From Pseudomonas tensinigenes (GTDB lineage: Bacteria > Pseudomonadota > Gammaproteobacteria > Pseudomonadales > Pseudomonadaceae): a DNA stretch of 64,000 nt. Below, one piece after another: positions 18,750 through 26,803 of the stretch. Made by a program: the position numbers and the translations under genes. Location of the stretch: contig NZ_CP077089.1 in the NCBI RefSeq assembly GCF_014268445.2, positions 1,481,501 through 1,545,500 of the forward strand, in the 5' to 3' direction. The notes beneath the pieces were generated by a model. It did not search any database and was not told the DNA's origin. It worked only from the letters and a program-made list of their open reading frames with translations. Within the stretch, counting starts at the first letter, position 1, and each line of letters starts with the position of its first letter.

Positions 18750-19442
18750 ATGGGGCGGTGGATATTCTGGCTGGTGCTGCTGCTGATTGGCGGCGCTGCG
18801 GTCAGTGTCTGGCGCGGTTGGCTTGAAGTCCCACCGCAGTGGAATCCGTGGGCACCGCTGGACGTGAAAGCCGCGCCCAACTGGCTGACCGGCTACAAAC
18901 TGATGCGTTTGCGCAGTGATCCTGAACTCTGCACCCAGGCGTTGAGCAGCTCGGATCTTCGTGTCACGCGGCAATCCGACAGCCCCGACGCCAAGTGTCC
19001 GCTGATCGGCGCCATGCGTGTGCAGGGCGGTGAGGTGGCTTTGAGCAGTAGCTTCCTCGCCAGTTGCCCATTGGCGGTGGCTTACGCGATGTTTGAACAC
19101 CACACGCTGCAACCCACCGCGCATTCTGTTTACGGGCAGAAGGTCGTGCGCCTCGATCACCTCGGCAGCTTTGCCTGCCGCAACGTCTACAACCGCGAGA
19201 GCGGGGCGCTCAGCCGTCATGCCAGTGCCGATGCGCTGGACATCGCCGGGTTTCGCCTGGGCGATGGCCGCACGGTCAGCGTGCTCAAGGACTGGCCTAA
19301 GCAAAATCAGGACGCGCAGTTTTTGCGTCAGGTGCGCGATGGCGCCTGCGAGGCGTTCAGTGTGGTGTTGAGTCCGGATTACAACGCCGCCCACCGCAAT
19401 CACTTTCATGTCGATGTCGGGCGCTGGAGCGTGTGTCGCTGA
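18750..19442 (+). CDS. Extensin-like (LAS-type) D,D-peptidase family protein
   Basis: 230 residues, starting 2 bp after the previous stop. An N-terminal membrane anchor (about 3-22: W-I-F-W-L-V-L-L-L-I-G-G-A-A) is followed by an extracytoplasmic domain of the Extensin_2 family. The zinc pattern is H157-x6-D164 (H-A-S-A-D-A-L-D) with H218-F-H220 near the end, the arrangement of LAS peptidases such as VanX and MepA. Five or more cysteines suggest disulfides. It probably acts on peptidoglycan peptides in the periplasm; the family name is historical and the cut bond is not established. Confidence 0.85.
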   Translation: MGRWIFWLVLLLIGGAAVSVWRGWLEVPPQWNPWAPLDVKAAPNWLTGYKLMRLRSDPELCTQALSSSDLRVTRQSDSPDAKCPLIGAMRVQGGEVALSSSFLASCPLAVAYAMFEHHTLQPTAHSVYGQKVVRLDHLGSFACRNVYNRESGALSRHASADALDIAGFRLGDGRTVSVLKDWPKQNQDAQFLRQVRDGACEAFSVVLSPDYNAAHRNHFHVDVGRWSVCR

Positions 19443-19445
19443 GGT

Positions 19446-20066
19446 TTAAGCGGCGAGGCGCAGGTTCTGCAGAACGATCGGGCGCGCCCAGCCGTTATCG
19501 AAGTCCAGCGCCTTTTGTTGCTCGACGATTTCTTCTGGCGGGAACGGCGGGTAAGGCTTCTGCATCAGGTCGAGGTCGAATTCGGCAATCGGCAGGTACA
19601 GCGGTTTCTTCTGCGGGGCCGGGCCTGGTTCTGGAACGGGCTGACCATTGTTGATCACCACCGGGCGAACCCAGCTGCTGTCGAAATCCTGTTGCTCTTG
19701 CTGAGCTTTCAGTTCTTCTGGCGGGAACGGCGGGAATGGTTTGTCCAGCAAGTCCATTTCGAATTCGGCGATCGGCAGGAACAGCGGCTCTGGCGGACGC
19801 ACTTCGGTTTCCACTACGTCGCATTCGCGCTGGCTGATGATGTGCGCGTGCAGCTCGCTGCCGATGGTCGGTTCTTCAGGGCTGTTCAGGTCAACCGGCG
19901 GAAACGTGCCGCAGGCAGGCACCACTTCACTCGTCTGTTCGGCCATCGCTTGGGCAAAGAAATCCTGCCACAGGTGACTGACGCCGCTCAGTGCTTGAGT
20001 GTTGTGACGGCTAAAGTCGCCATGGGGCGAGATGTAGCCAATCGATGTGGGAAGAATGCCTGACAT
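19446..20066 (-). CDS. Protein with two 47-residue tandem repeats, function unknown
   Basis: 206 residues from ATG 20066. The C-terminal half is two copies of one unit, residues 94-140 and 155-201. Each reads P-L-[FY]-L-P-I-A-E-F-[ED]-[ML]-D-L, then K-P-[FY]-P-P-F-P-P-E-E, Q-Q, D-F-D and a closing W-[VA]-R-P-[VI]-V. They are joined by a Pro-rich linker. The N-terminal 70 residues have no signal peptide but hold H-L-W-Q-D-F-F and one Cys. Databases may call such Pro-rich proteins TonB-like; there is no TonB domain or anchor here. It is convergent with the extensin-like gene (3 bp apart) and divergent from rsmJ. Confidence 0.8.
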   Translation of the reverse strand: MSGILPTSIGYISPHGDFSRHNTQALSGVSHLWQDFFAQAMAEQTSEVVPACGTFPPVDLNSPEEPTIGSELHAHIISQRECDVVETEVRPPEPLFLPIAEFEMDLLDKPFPPFPPEELKAQQEQQDFDSSWVRPVVINNGQPVPEPGPAPQKKPLYLPIAEFDLDLMQKPYPPFPPEEIVEQQKALDFDNGWARPIVLQNLRLAA

Positions 20067-20158
20067 TTTTTTCGGTTGACGCTCAGCTCTGGCAAAATGC
20101 GCGTTGAATGAGTTATCGGCGGTTTTTGCCGCTCCTTGAATTTTTGAGCGTGTTTTCC

Positions 20159-20941
20159 ATGATTGAGCAACCCGCGGCCTGCCGCATCCATGTTCAGGCC
20201 CTCGGCCCGACGTTTGAAGCGCAAGCCGAGCAGTGGGCCGAGCGTCTGGGCCTGCCGCTTGAAGTGGCGGACGGCGAGTTTGCCTTGCAGGTCGGCGAGC
20301 AGGGTTTGCAGCTGCAACAGCTCGGCTCGGACGCACCGGGGCCGGTGCGCGTCGACTTTGTTGAGGGTGGCGCGGCGCATCGTCGGCTATACGGCGGTGG
20401 CAGCGGGCAGATGATCGCCAAGGCTGTCGGTATCGCCCAAGGCGTGCGCCCGCGCGTGCTGGATGCCACGGCAGGGTTGGGCAAGGATGCGTTTGTGCTG
20501 GCGAGCCTCGGTTGCGAAATGAGTCTGATCGAACGCCAGCCGCTGATTGGCGCCTTGCTGGAGGATGGTCTGGCGCGCGCGGCGGAAGATTTCGACGTGG
20601 CGCCGATCGTGGCGCGGATGAAATTGCTCAAGGGCAACTCCATCGAGGTGATGCAGAACTGGGAAGGGGAGCCGCCGCAGGTGATCTACCTCGACCCGAT
20701 GTTTCCGCATCGCGAGAAGACCGCGCTGGTGAAAAAGGAAATGCGCTTGTTCCGGCCATTGGTGGGGGATGATTCGGACGCGCCGGCGCTGTTGCAGGCT
20801 GCTTTGGCATTAGCGACGCACCGGGTGGTGGTCAAGCGGCCGCGCAAGGCGCCGTGCATTGAGGGGCCGAAGCCGAGTCATGCGCTGGATGGCAAATCGA
20901 GCCGGTATGACATCTACCCGAAGAAAGCGCTAAAACCCTAA
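20159..20941 (+). CDS. rsmJ: 16S rRNA m2G1516 methyltransferase RsmJ
   Basis: 260 residues from ATG 20159; ATG 20108 would add 17 residues without a better ribosome site. Class I SAM methyltransferase: motif [12 protein letters not shown] near 100, an acidic residue in S-L-I-E-R-Q-P, and the catalytic-region motif Y-L-D-P-M-F-P-H near 178, typical of the RsmJ/YhiQ family. It methylates G1516 of 16S rRNA with SAM. The length is close to the E. coli enzyme (250). The C-terminus is basic, suited to RNA. Confidence 0.9.
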   Translation: MIEQPAACRIHVQALGPTFEAQAEQWAERLGLPLEVADGEFALQVGEQGLQLQQLGSDAPGPVRVDFVEGGAAHRRLYGGGSGQMIAKAVGIAQGVRPRVLDATAGLGKDAFVLASLGCEMSLIERQPLIGALLEDGLARAAEDFDVAPIVARMKLLKGNSIEVMQNWEGEPPQVIYLDPMFPHREKTALVKKEMRLFRPLVGDDSDAPALLQAALALATHRVVVKRPRKAPCIEGPKPSHALDGKSSRYDIYPKKALKP

Positions 20942-20957
20942 GACCGAGTCGCTGCTA

Positions 20958-21022
20958 TTCGCGAGCAGGCTCGCTCCCACCTTGGAATGCATTTCAACTG
21001 TGGGAGCGAGCCTGCTCGCGAA
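20958..21022. repeat. REP pair, reversed order
   Basis: TTCGCGAGCAGGCTCGCTCC then GTGGGAGCGAGCCTGCTCGC, with about 18 bp between. Lies between two convergent genes, rsmJ and mexL. Confidence 0.85.
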
Positions 21023-21049
21023 AGCGTTCGTCCAAGCAACGCAAGGCTG

Positions 21050-21685
21050 TCAGGGCCGATAGGCACGCATAAACAACGCTACAACTTCCTGCACATGGCT
21101 TTCCGCTGCCTCTTCAGTCAACGGCTCCCCACAGCCATACAACAAGCGAAAATTCCCCGCACCCTTGATCAGGCAAAAGAAATGCTCGGCGGCATTGCGC
21201 GGCAGATCGATGCTCAGCGCGCCGGTTTCGTGGATGCGCGTCAACAGCCGCTCCATTCCCTGCACCATGCGTTGCGGGCCGGCCTCGAAGAAGATCAGTG
21301 ACAGCTTCGGGTCCTGACTGCCCAGCGCCATGATCAAGCGGTGCAGATTCACCGATTCATCACTGTTGATCAGGTGATGGAAGCCGCGCGCAATGTTCAG
21401 CAACACATTTTCCACGGCAATGCCTTCGGGCAATTCGAAGAACAATGGCGGTAATTGCTCCTCGCATTTGGCCACCACGGCGGCGGAGAACAGCGTCTCC
21501 TTGTCGTTGAAATGGCTGTAGACCGTCAGCTTCGACACGCCGGCCTCGCTGGCGACCGCGTCCATGCTGGTGTTGGCGTAGCCATGACTCAGAAACAGAA
21601 TTTTCGCCGCGTCGAGGATGGCCTGGCGCTTGGCCAGATCCTTGGGGCGGCCCGGACCGTTTGGAGCTGAAAGATTGTTCGACAT
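21050..21685 (-). CDS. mexL: TetR-family repressor MexL of the mexJK efflux operon
   Basis: 211 residues. After G-R-P-K-D come a TetR N-terminal domain (helix I-L-D-A-A-K-I-L-F) and the helix-turn-helix M-D-A-V-A-S-E-A-G-V-S-K-L-T-V-Y at about 40-56. The C-terminal ligand domain is of the AcrR/MexL-like length. The gene is divergent from mexJ with a 94 bp shared region that contains a 36 bp imperfect palindrome. P. aeruginosa MexL represses mexJK and itself from the same arrangement. The inducer is unknown. Confidence 0.88.
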   Translation of the reverse strand: MSNNLSAPNGPGRPKDLAKRQAILDAAKILFLSHGYANTSMDAVASEAGVSKLTVYSHFNDKETLFSAAVVAKCEEQLPPLFFELPEGIAVENVLLNIARGFHHLINSDESVNLHRLIMALGSQDPKLSLIFFEAGPQRMVQGMERLLTRIHETGALSIDLPRNAAEHFFCLIKGAGNFRLLYGCGEPLTEEAAESHVQEVVALFMRAYRP

Positions 21686-21705
21686 TCTTCGCTTTTAATA
21701 CTGGA

Positions 21706-21741
21706 CTGGTGAGTTTGCTATTAATAACATACCCGCCAGTA
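21706..21741. promoter_or_regulatory. Probable MexL operator
   Basis: 36 bp imperfect palindrome centred on ATTAAT: ACTGGTGAG on the left mirrors CCCGCCAGT on the right, with 14 of 18 positions pairing. An extra direct ACTGG sits at 21701-21705. It occupies the middle of the mexL-mexJ gap, the expected position for repression of both genes. Confidence 0.65.
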
Positions 21742-21779
21742 TAATTATTCCAAGCACCATTAGCGAAAGGTCCGTCACC

Positions 21780-22880
21780 ATGTTCCGCCATGCGTTGTCC
21801 CTCGCGTTGCCAGTGAGTCTGGCGTTCCTTTTGTCAGCGTGTGGTCAGGAAGAGGCGACGCAAGTCACCGTGCGACCGGCCATGGTGGTGCAGCCAGAGC
21901 CTTCGGCACAGGCGATGGAAAGTTATCCGGGCGAAGTACGTGCCCGTTACGAACCCGATCTGGCCTTCCGCATTGGCGGCAAAGTCAGCCGACGACTGGT
22001 CGATGAAGGTCAGCGCGTGAAGGCTGATCAACCGCTCGCCGAGCTCGATCCGCAAGACGTGCGCCTGCAACTGGAAGCCACCCGCGCCCAGGTTGCCGCC
22101 GCCGAAGCCAATCTCAATCTGGTCCGCGCCGAGCGTGATCGCTACAAGACCCTGATGGATCGGCAGATGGTCAGCCGCTCGGCATACGACAATGCCGAAA
22201 ACCTTTACCGCTCTGGTGAAGCCCGCCTCAAACAAATCAAAGCTGAATTCAACGTATCGACCAATCAGGCCAGTTACGCGGTGCTGCGTGCGCCGCAGGA
22301 TGGCGTGGTGGCCAAGCGTTCGGTCGAGGTGGGGCAGGTCGTCGCCGCCGGGCAAACGGTGTTTACCCTCGCCACCGATGGCGAGCGCGAAGTGCTGATC
22401 AGCCTGCCGGAGCAGAGCTTCGGGCGCTTCAAGGTTGGCCAGCCTGTGACCGTCGAACTGTGGACCCAACAGAACCAGCGCTTCGCCGGACAGATCCGCG
22501 AACTGTCGCCCGCCGCCGATCCACGCTCGCGCACCTTTGCCGCGCGCATCTCCTTCGCCGGCGGCAAAGTCCCGGCCGAACTGGGTCAGAGCGCCCGTGT
22601 GTTCGTGCAGTCGGCCGACAGCGTTTCCCTGTCGGTGCCGCTCTCGGCACTCACTGCCGAAAACGGCGCGACCTACGTCTGGGTCGTCAACGGCAACAAC
22701 ACCTTGAAGAAAACCCCGGTGCGCATCGGCCCGTTCGGCGAAAAAAGCGTGCCGGTGCTTGAGGGCTTGAACGCCAGCGACTGGGTGGTCGCCGCCGGTG
22801 TGCATGTGTTGCTCGAAGGGCAGCAGGTGCGTCCGGTGGATCGCTCCAACCGTGTGGTCAATCTGGCGGACAAGGAGTAA
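21780..22880 (+). CDS. mexJ: RND efflux periplasmic adaptor subunit MexJ
   Basis: 366 residues. Lipoprotein signal ending L-L-S-A-C with C21. Membrane-fusion-protein layout: first lipoyl half about 60-95 (A-F-R-I-G-G-K-V), alpha-hairpin about 95-170 (A-A-E-A-N-L-N-L-V-R-A-E-R-D-R-Y), second lipoyl half V-L-R-A-P-Q-D-G-V-V-A near 175, then beta-barrel and membrane-proximal domains. It links the MexK pump to an outer-membrane channel. No channel gene follows mexK, as in the two-gene mexJK operon of P. aeruginosa, which borrows OprM or OpmH. Confidence 0.92.
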   Translation: MFRHALSLALPVSLAFLLSACGQEEATQVTVRPAMVVQPEPSAQAMESYPGEVRARYEPDLAFRIGGKVSRRLVDEGQRVKADQPLAELDPQDVRLQLEATRAQVAAAEANLNLVRAERDRYKTLMDRQMVSRSAYDNAENLYRSGEARLKQIKAEFNVSTNQASYAVLRAPQDGVVAKRSVEVGQVVAAGQTVFTLATDGEREVLISLPEQSFGRFKVGQPVTVELWTQQNQRFAGQIRELSPAADPRSRTFAARISFAGGKVPAELGQSARVFVQSADSVSLSVPLSALTAENGATYVWVVNGNNTLKKTPVRIGPFGEKSVPVLEGLNASDWVVAAGVHVLLEGQQVRPVDRSNRVVNLADKE

Positions 22881-22886
22881 GCCCCG

Positions 22887-25800
22887 ATGCGCTTCAACCT
22901 TTCCGAATGGGCGCTGCGTAATCGCCAGATCGTACTGTTCCTGATGCTTTTGCTGGCGATTGTCGGCGCCTTGTCCTACACCAAACTCGGCCAGAGCGAA
23001 GACCCGCCGTTCACTTTCAAAGCCATGGTGATTCAGACCCGTTGGCCGGGTGCGACCGCGCAGGAAGTCTCGCGGCAGGTTACCGAACGCATCGAAAAGA
23101 AACTGATGGAAACCGGTGAGTACGAACGCATCGTGTCGTTCTCGCGCCCCGGCGAATCGCAGGTCACCTTCATTGCCCGCGACTCTATGCATTCCAAGCA
23201 AATCCCTGACCTCTGGTATCAGGTGCGCAAGAAGGTCAGCGATATTCGCCAGACCTTGCCGCCGGATATTCAGGGTCCGTTCTTCAACGATGAATTCGGC
23301 ACCACGTTCGGCAATATCTATGCGCTGACCGGCGACGGTTTCGATTACGCCGTGCTCAAGGATTACGCCGACCGCATCCAGATCCAGCTGCAACGGGTCA
23401 AGGATGTCGGCAAGGTCGACTTGCTCGGTTTGCAGGACGAGAAGATCTGGGTCGAGCTGTCCAACGTCAAGCTGGCGACCCTTGGCTTGCCGCTGGCGGC
23501 AGTGCAACAGGCGCTGCAAGAGCAGAACGCGGTCTCTACCGCAGGTTTCTTCGAGACTGGTAGCGAGCGCTTGCAGCTACGGGTTTCGGGGAATTTTCAG
23601 ACGGTCGAGGAGATAAAAAACTTCCCGATCCGCGTCGGTGATCGTACGTTCCGCATCTCCGATGTCGCCGACGTGCGTCGCGGTTTCAACGATCCACCGG
23701 CGCCGCGCATGCGCTTCATGGGCGAAGACGCGATTGGTCTCGCCGTGGCGATGAAGGATGGCGGCGACATTCTAGTGCTCGGTAAAGCGCTGGAAGGAGA
23801 GTTCTCGCGCATCCAGAAAAACCTCCCGGCCGGTATGCAATTACGCAAGGTTTCCGATCAACCGGCGGCGGTGAAAACCGGGGTCGGCGAGTTTGTTCAA
23901 GTACTGGTCGAGGCGCTGGCGATTGTCTTGCTGGTGAGCTTCTTCTCCCTCGGCGTGCGCACCGGCATGGTGGTGGCGCTGACCATTCCGCTGGTGCTGG
24001 CGATGACCTTCGCCTGTATGTATTACCTCGGCATCGGCCTGCACAAGATCTCTCTTGGCGCGTTGGTGCTGGCGCTGGGTTTGCTGGTGGACGATGCGAT
24101 CATTGCTGTGGAAATGATGGCGATCAAAATGGAGCAGGGCTTCGACCGTATTCGTGCGGCGAGTTATGCCTGGACCAGCACCGCATTTCCAATGCTCACC
24201 GGTACGTTGATCACTGCCGCCGGGTTCTTGCCGATTGCCACGGCGCAATCCGGCACTGGCGAATACACCCGGTCGATCTTTCAGGTAGTGACCATCGCGT
24301 TGCTCGCGTCATGGGTGGCGGCGGTGGTGTTTGTGCCGTATCTGGGGGAAAAACTGCTGCCGGATCTGGCGAAAATTCATGCGGTCAAACACGGCACCGG
24401 CGATGGCCAGCCTGATCCGTATGGCACGCCGTTTTATCAGCGCGTTCGGCGCTTGGTGGAATGGTGCGTGGCGCATCGCAAGACCGTGATCGTGCTGACG
24501 GTCGGGCTGTTTATCGCCTCGGTGATGTTGTTCCGCTTCGTGCCACAGCAGTTCTTCCCGGCTTCCAATCGACTGGAGTTGATGGTCGATCTGAAACTGG
24601 CCGAAGGCGCGTCGCTGGCCAATACCACCGGTGAGGTGAAACGGCTGGAGGCGATGCTCAAGGAGCATGCCGGCATTGATAATTACGTCGCCTATGTTGG
24701 CACGGGGTCGCCGCGTTTCTATCTGCCGCTGGATCAGCAATTGCCGGCGGCGAGCTTCGCGCAGTTTGTGGTGTTGGCGAAAACCATCGAGGAGCGCGAA
24801 GCACTACGCAGCTGGTTGATTGAAACGCTTAACGAGCAGTTCCCGGCATTGCGTTCGCGGGTTACGCGGTTGGAGAACGGTCCGCCGGTTGGCTATCCGG
24901 TGCAGTTCCGCGTCACTGGTGAGCACATCGAAGAAGTCCGCGCGTTGGCGCGCAAGGTGGCGGCCAAGGTTCGCGAGAATCCGCATGTGGTCAATGTGCA
25001 TCTGGATTGGGAAGAGCCGAGCAAGGTCGTGTACCTGAATATCGATCAGGATCGTGCCCGGGCGTTGGGTGTGAGCACGGCCAATCTGGCGAAATTCCTG
25101 CAGAGTTCGTTGACCGGGTCGAGTGTCAGCCAGTACCGCGAAGACAATGAGTTGATCGAGATTCTGCTGCGCGGCACGGTGCATGAGCGCACTGAATTGT
25201 CGTTGTTGCCGAGTCTGGCGGTGCCGACGGATAACGGCCGCAGTGTGGCGTTGTCGCAGATTGCCACGCTGGAATACGGCTTCGAAGAGGGGATTATCTG
25301 GCACCGCAATCGCCTGCCGAACGTGACCGTGCGGGCGGATATTTATGGCAAGGAGCAGCCGGCGACGTTGGTGAAGCAGATCATGCCGACGCTGGATTCG
25401 ATTCGCGCCGAGTTGCCCGATGGTTATCTGTTGGATGTCGGTGGCACGGTGGAGGATTCCGAGCGTGGGCAGAAGTCGGTGAATGCCGGGGTGCCGATGT
25501 TCATTGTCGTGGTGCTGACGTTGCTGATGGTGCAGTTGCGCAGTTTTTCGCGCACGGCGATGGTGTTTTTGACGGCGCCGTTGGGGTTGATCGGGGTGGT
25601 GCTGTTTTTGATGGTGTTCCGTCAGCCGTTCGGGTTTGTGGCGATGTTGGGGACGATTGCGTTGTCGGGGATGATCATGCGCAATTCGGTGATTCTGGTG
25701 GATCAGATTGAGCAGGATATTGCTTCGGGGCTTAAGCCTTGGCAGGCGATTATCGAGGCTACGGTTCGACGCTTTCGGCCGATTGTGTTGACGGCGCTGG

Positions 25801-25955
25801 CGGCGGTTTTGGCGATGATTCCGTTGTCACGTAGTGTGTTTTTTGGGCCGATGGCGGTGGCGATCATGGGTGGGTTGATTGTTGCGACTGCGCTGACGTT
25901 GTTGTTTTTGCCGGCGTTGTATGCGGCTTGGTTCCGGGTGCGTAGGGACGCTTGA
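22887..25955 (+). CDS. mexK: RND efflux transporter MexK
   Basis: 1022 residues, 6 bp after mexJ. Twelve-helix RND layout: TM1 near 13-30 (I-V-L-F-L-M-L-L-L-A-I-V), a large periplasmic loop, TM2-6 at about 335-490, TM7 near 530, a second loop, and TM8-12 at about 865-1015. The TM4 proton-relay aspartate pair is in L-L-V-D-D-A-I near 405. It exports hydrophobic drugs such as triclosan in P. aeruginosa, using the proton gradient. The last 400 bp are very rich in G-ending codons (TTG, GTG, GGG) compared with the first part. Confidence 0.92.
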   Translation: MRFNLSEWALRNRQIVLFLMLLLAIVGALSYTKLGQSEDPPFTFKAMVIQTRWPGATAQEVSRQVTERIEKKLMETGEYERIVSFSRPGESQVTFIARDSMHSKQIPDLWYQVRKKVSDIRQTLPPDIQGPFFNDEFGTTFGNIYALTGDGFDYAVLKDYADRIQIQLQRVKDVGKVDLLGLQDEKIWVELSNVKLATLGLPLAAVQQALQEQNAVSTAGFFETGSERLQLRVSGNFQTVEEIKNFPIRVGDRTFRISDVADVRRGFNDPPAPRMRFMGEDAIGLAVAMKDGGDILVLGKALEGEFSRIQKNLPAGMQLRKVSDQPAAVKTGVGEFVQVLVEALAIVLLVSFFSLGVRTGMVVALTIPLVLAMTFACMYYLGIGLHKISLGALVLALGLLVDDAIIAVEMMAIKMEQGFDRIRAASYAWTSTAFPMLTGTLITAAGFLPIATAQSGTGEYTRSIFQVVTIALLASWVAAVVFVPYLGEKLLPDLAKIHAVKHGTGDGQPDPYGTPFYQRVRRLVEWCVAHRKTVIVLTVGLFIASVMLFRFVPQQFFPASNRLELMVDLKLAEGASLANTTGEVKRLEAMLKEHAGIDNYVAYVGTGSPRFYLPLDQQLPAASFAQFVVLAKTIEEREALRSWLIETLNEQFPALRSRVTRLENGPPVGYPVQFRVTGEHIEEVRALARKVAAKVRENPHVVNVHLDWEEPSKVVYLNIDQDRARALGVSTANLAKFLQSSLTGSSVSQYREDNELIEILLRGTVHERTELSLLPSLAVPTDNGRSVALSQIATLEYGFEEGIIWHRNRLPNVTVRADIYGKEQPATLVKQIMPTLDSIRAELPDGYLLDVGGTVEDSERGQKSVNAGVPMFIVVVLTLLMVQLRSFSRTAMVFLTAPLGLIGVVLFLMVFRQPFGFVAMLGTIALSGMIMRNSVILVDQIEQDIASGLKPWQAIIEATVRRFRPIVLTALAAVLAMIPLSRSVFFGPMAVAIMGGLIVATALTLLFLPALYAAWFRVRRDA

Positions 25956-26355
25956 TTGTGTTGTGACGTGGCGGCCTTCGGGCCGACCATGTTCTTGGGG
26001 TTTGGGTGGATATCCGTTTCTGCGGGTGCTGCGGCTGGCGGTTTCGCTCTTACAGCGAGTCCCTTTGGCAAACGCCCCAAAGGAACCAAAGGTCTGTGCC
26101 CTGACGTTCGGCCCCTCGCTGAGGCTCGGGGTTCCTTCGCTCCGGGATCGATCCGGGGGCATCGCCTACGGTTTGCTTCGCTGCACCTCCTCTCGATGTG
26201 TTCGACTTCGTCGAACGGTCGCTGCGCTCCCACCCCCGGATCAATCCCTCCACTCAGCCTGCCGACGGGCTCTAAGATCAAAAGCTGCAGCCGAGCTAAC
26301 GCTCATCCTGTTGAGTGGTGAGGAGCGGGTGGTAGGCATGGCTTTGCTTTGCTCT
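25956..26355. other. Non-coding spacer after mexK, repeat-like
   Basis: Several frames stay open across this stretch on both strands because it lacks stops, but none has a plausible start, codon pattern or domain. It contains short hairpins, for example CGGCC-TTCG-GGCCG at 25972-25985, and TCGACTTCGTCGA near 26197. The block from CCCTTTGGCAAACGCCCCAA through CTCGGGGTTCCTTCGCTCC resembles sequence that I recall recurring between genes in this Pseudomonas group, so a dispersed repeat is likely. No gene is called. Confidence 0.5.
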
Positions 26356-26358
26356 TCT

Positions 26359-26672
26359 GTGGGAGCGAGCCTGCTCGCGAAGGCGGCCTGATAGCCGACC
26401 TGTTTTTTGCAGATGTACGCAATCCAACTGTAGGAGCGAGCCTGCTCGCGAAGGCGGCCTGACAGCCGACCTGTTTTTTGCAGATTTACTCAATCCAACT
26501 GTAGGAGTGAGCCTGCTCGAGATGGCGGCCTGACAGCCGACCTGTTTTCCACAGGTGTACTCAGTTCGACTGTGGGAGCGAGCCTGCTCGCGAAGGCGGC
26601 CTGACAGCCGACCTGTTTTCTGCAGGTGTACTCAGTTCAACTGTGTGCGAGCCTGATCGCCGACCAGTCTCT
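26359..26672. repeat. 71 bp tandem REP array, four full units and a decayed fifth
   Basis: Units begin GTGGGAGCGAG, GTAGGAGCGAG, GTAGGAGTGAG and GTGGGAGCGAG with the GGAG word at 26362, 26433, 26504 and 26575, a constant period of 71 bp. Each continues CCTGCTCG...GGCGGCCTGA[TC]AGCCGACCTGTTTT and a TGCAGAT/CAGGTGTACTCA tail. A fifth unit (about 26643) has lost part of its REP core. All units point the same way, unlike the inverted REPINs elsewhere. Confidence 0.9.
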
Positions 26673-26803
26673 AGCTGACGACCCATAGCCCGCTTTACCT
26701 GCGCCACTTCCTACATCTTTTTCAGAAGCCTCTGATCTTGAGCCAGATTGCCTCGGATGTTGTACTCCAGCCTCTGCTTTACAGCTTTCCTGAGTTTGTC
26801 TTG

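Noticed and set aside
19446..20066. TonB-type energy transducer label
   Set aside because: No N-terminal membrane anchor and no C-terminal TonB domain; only Pro-rich sequence is shared.
26050..26253. 67-codon minus-strand frame as a small gene
   Set aside because: Arg/Gly-rich composition, no ribosome site, and several overlapping frames are equally open in repeat-like DNA.
26359..26672. Tandem repeats considered as a CRISPR array
   Set aside because: The whole 71 bp period is repeated, with no unique spacers, and no cas genes are present.
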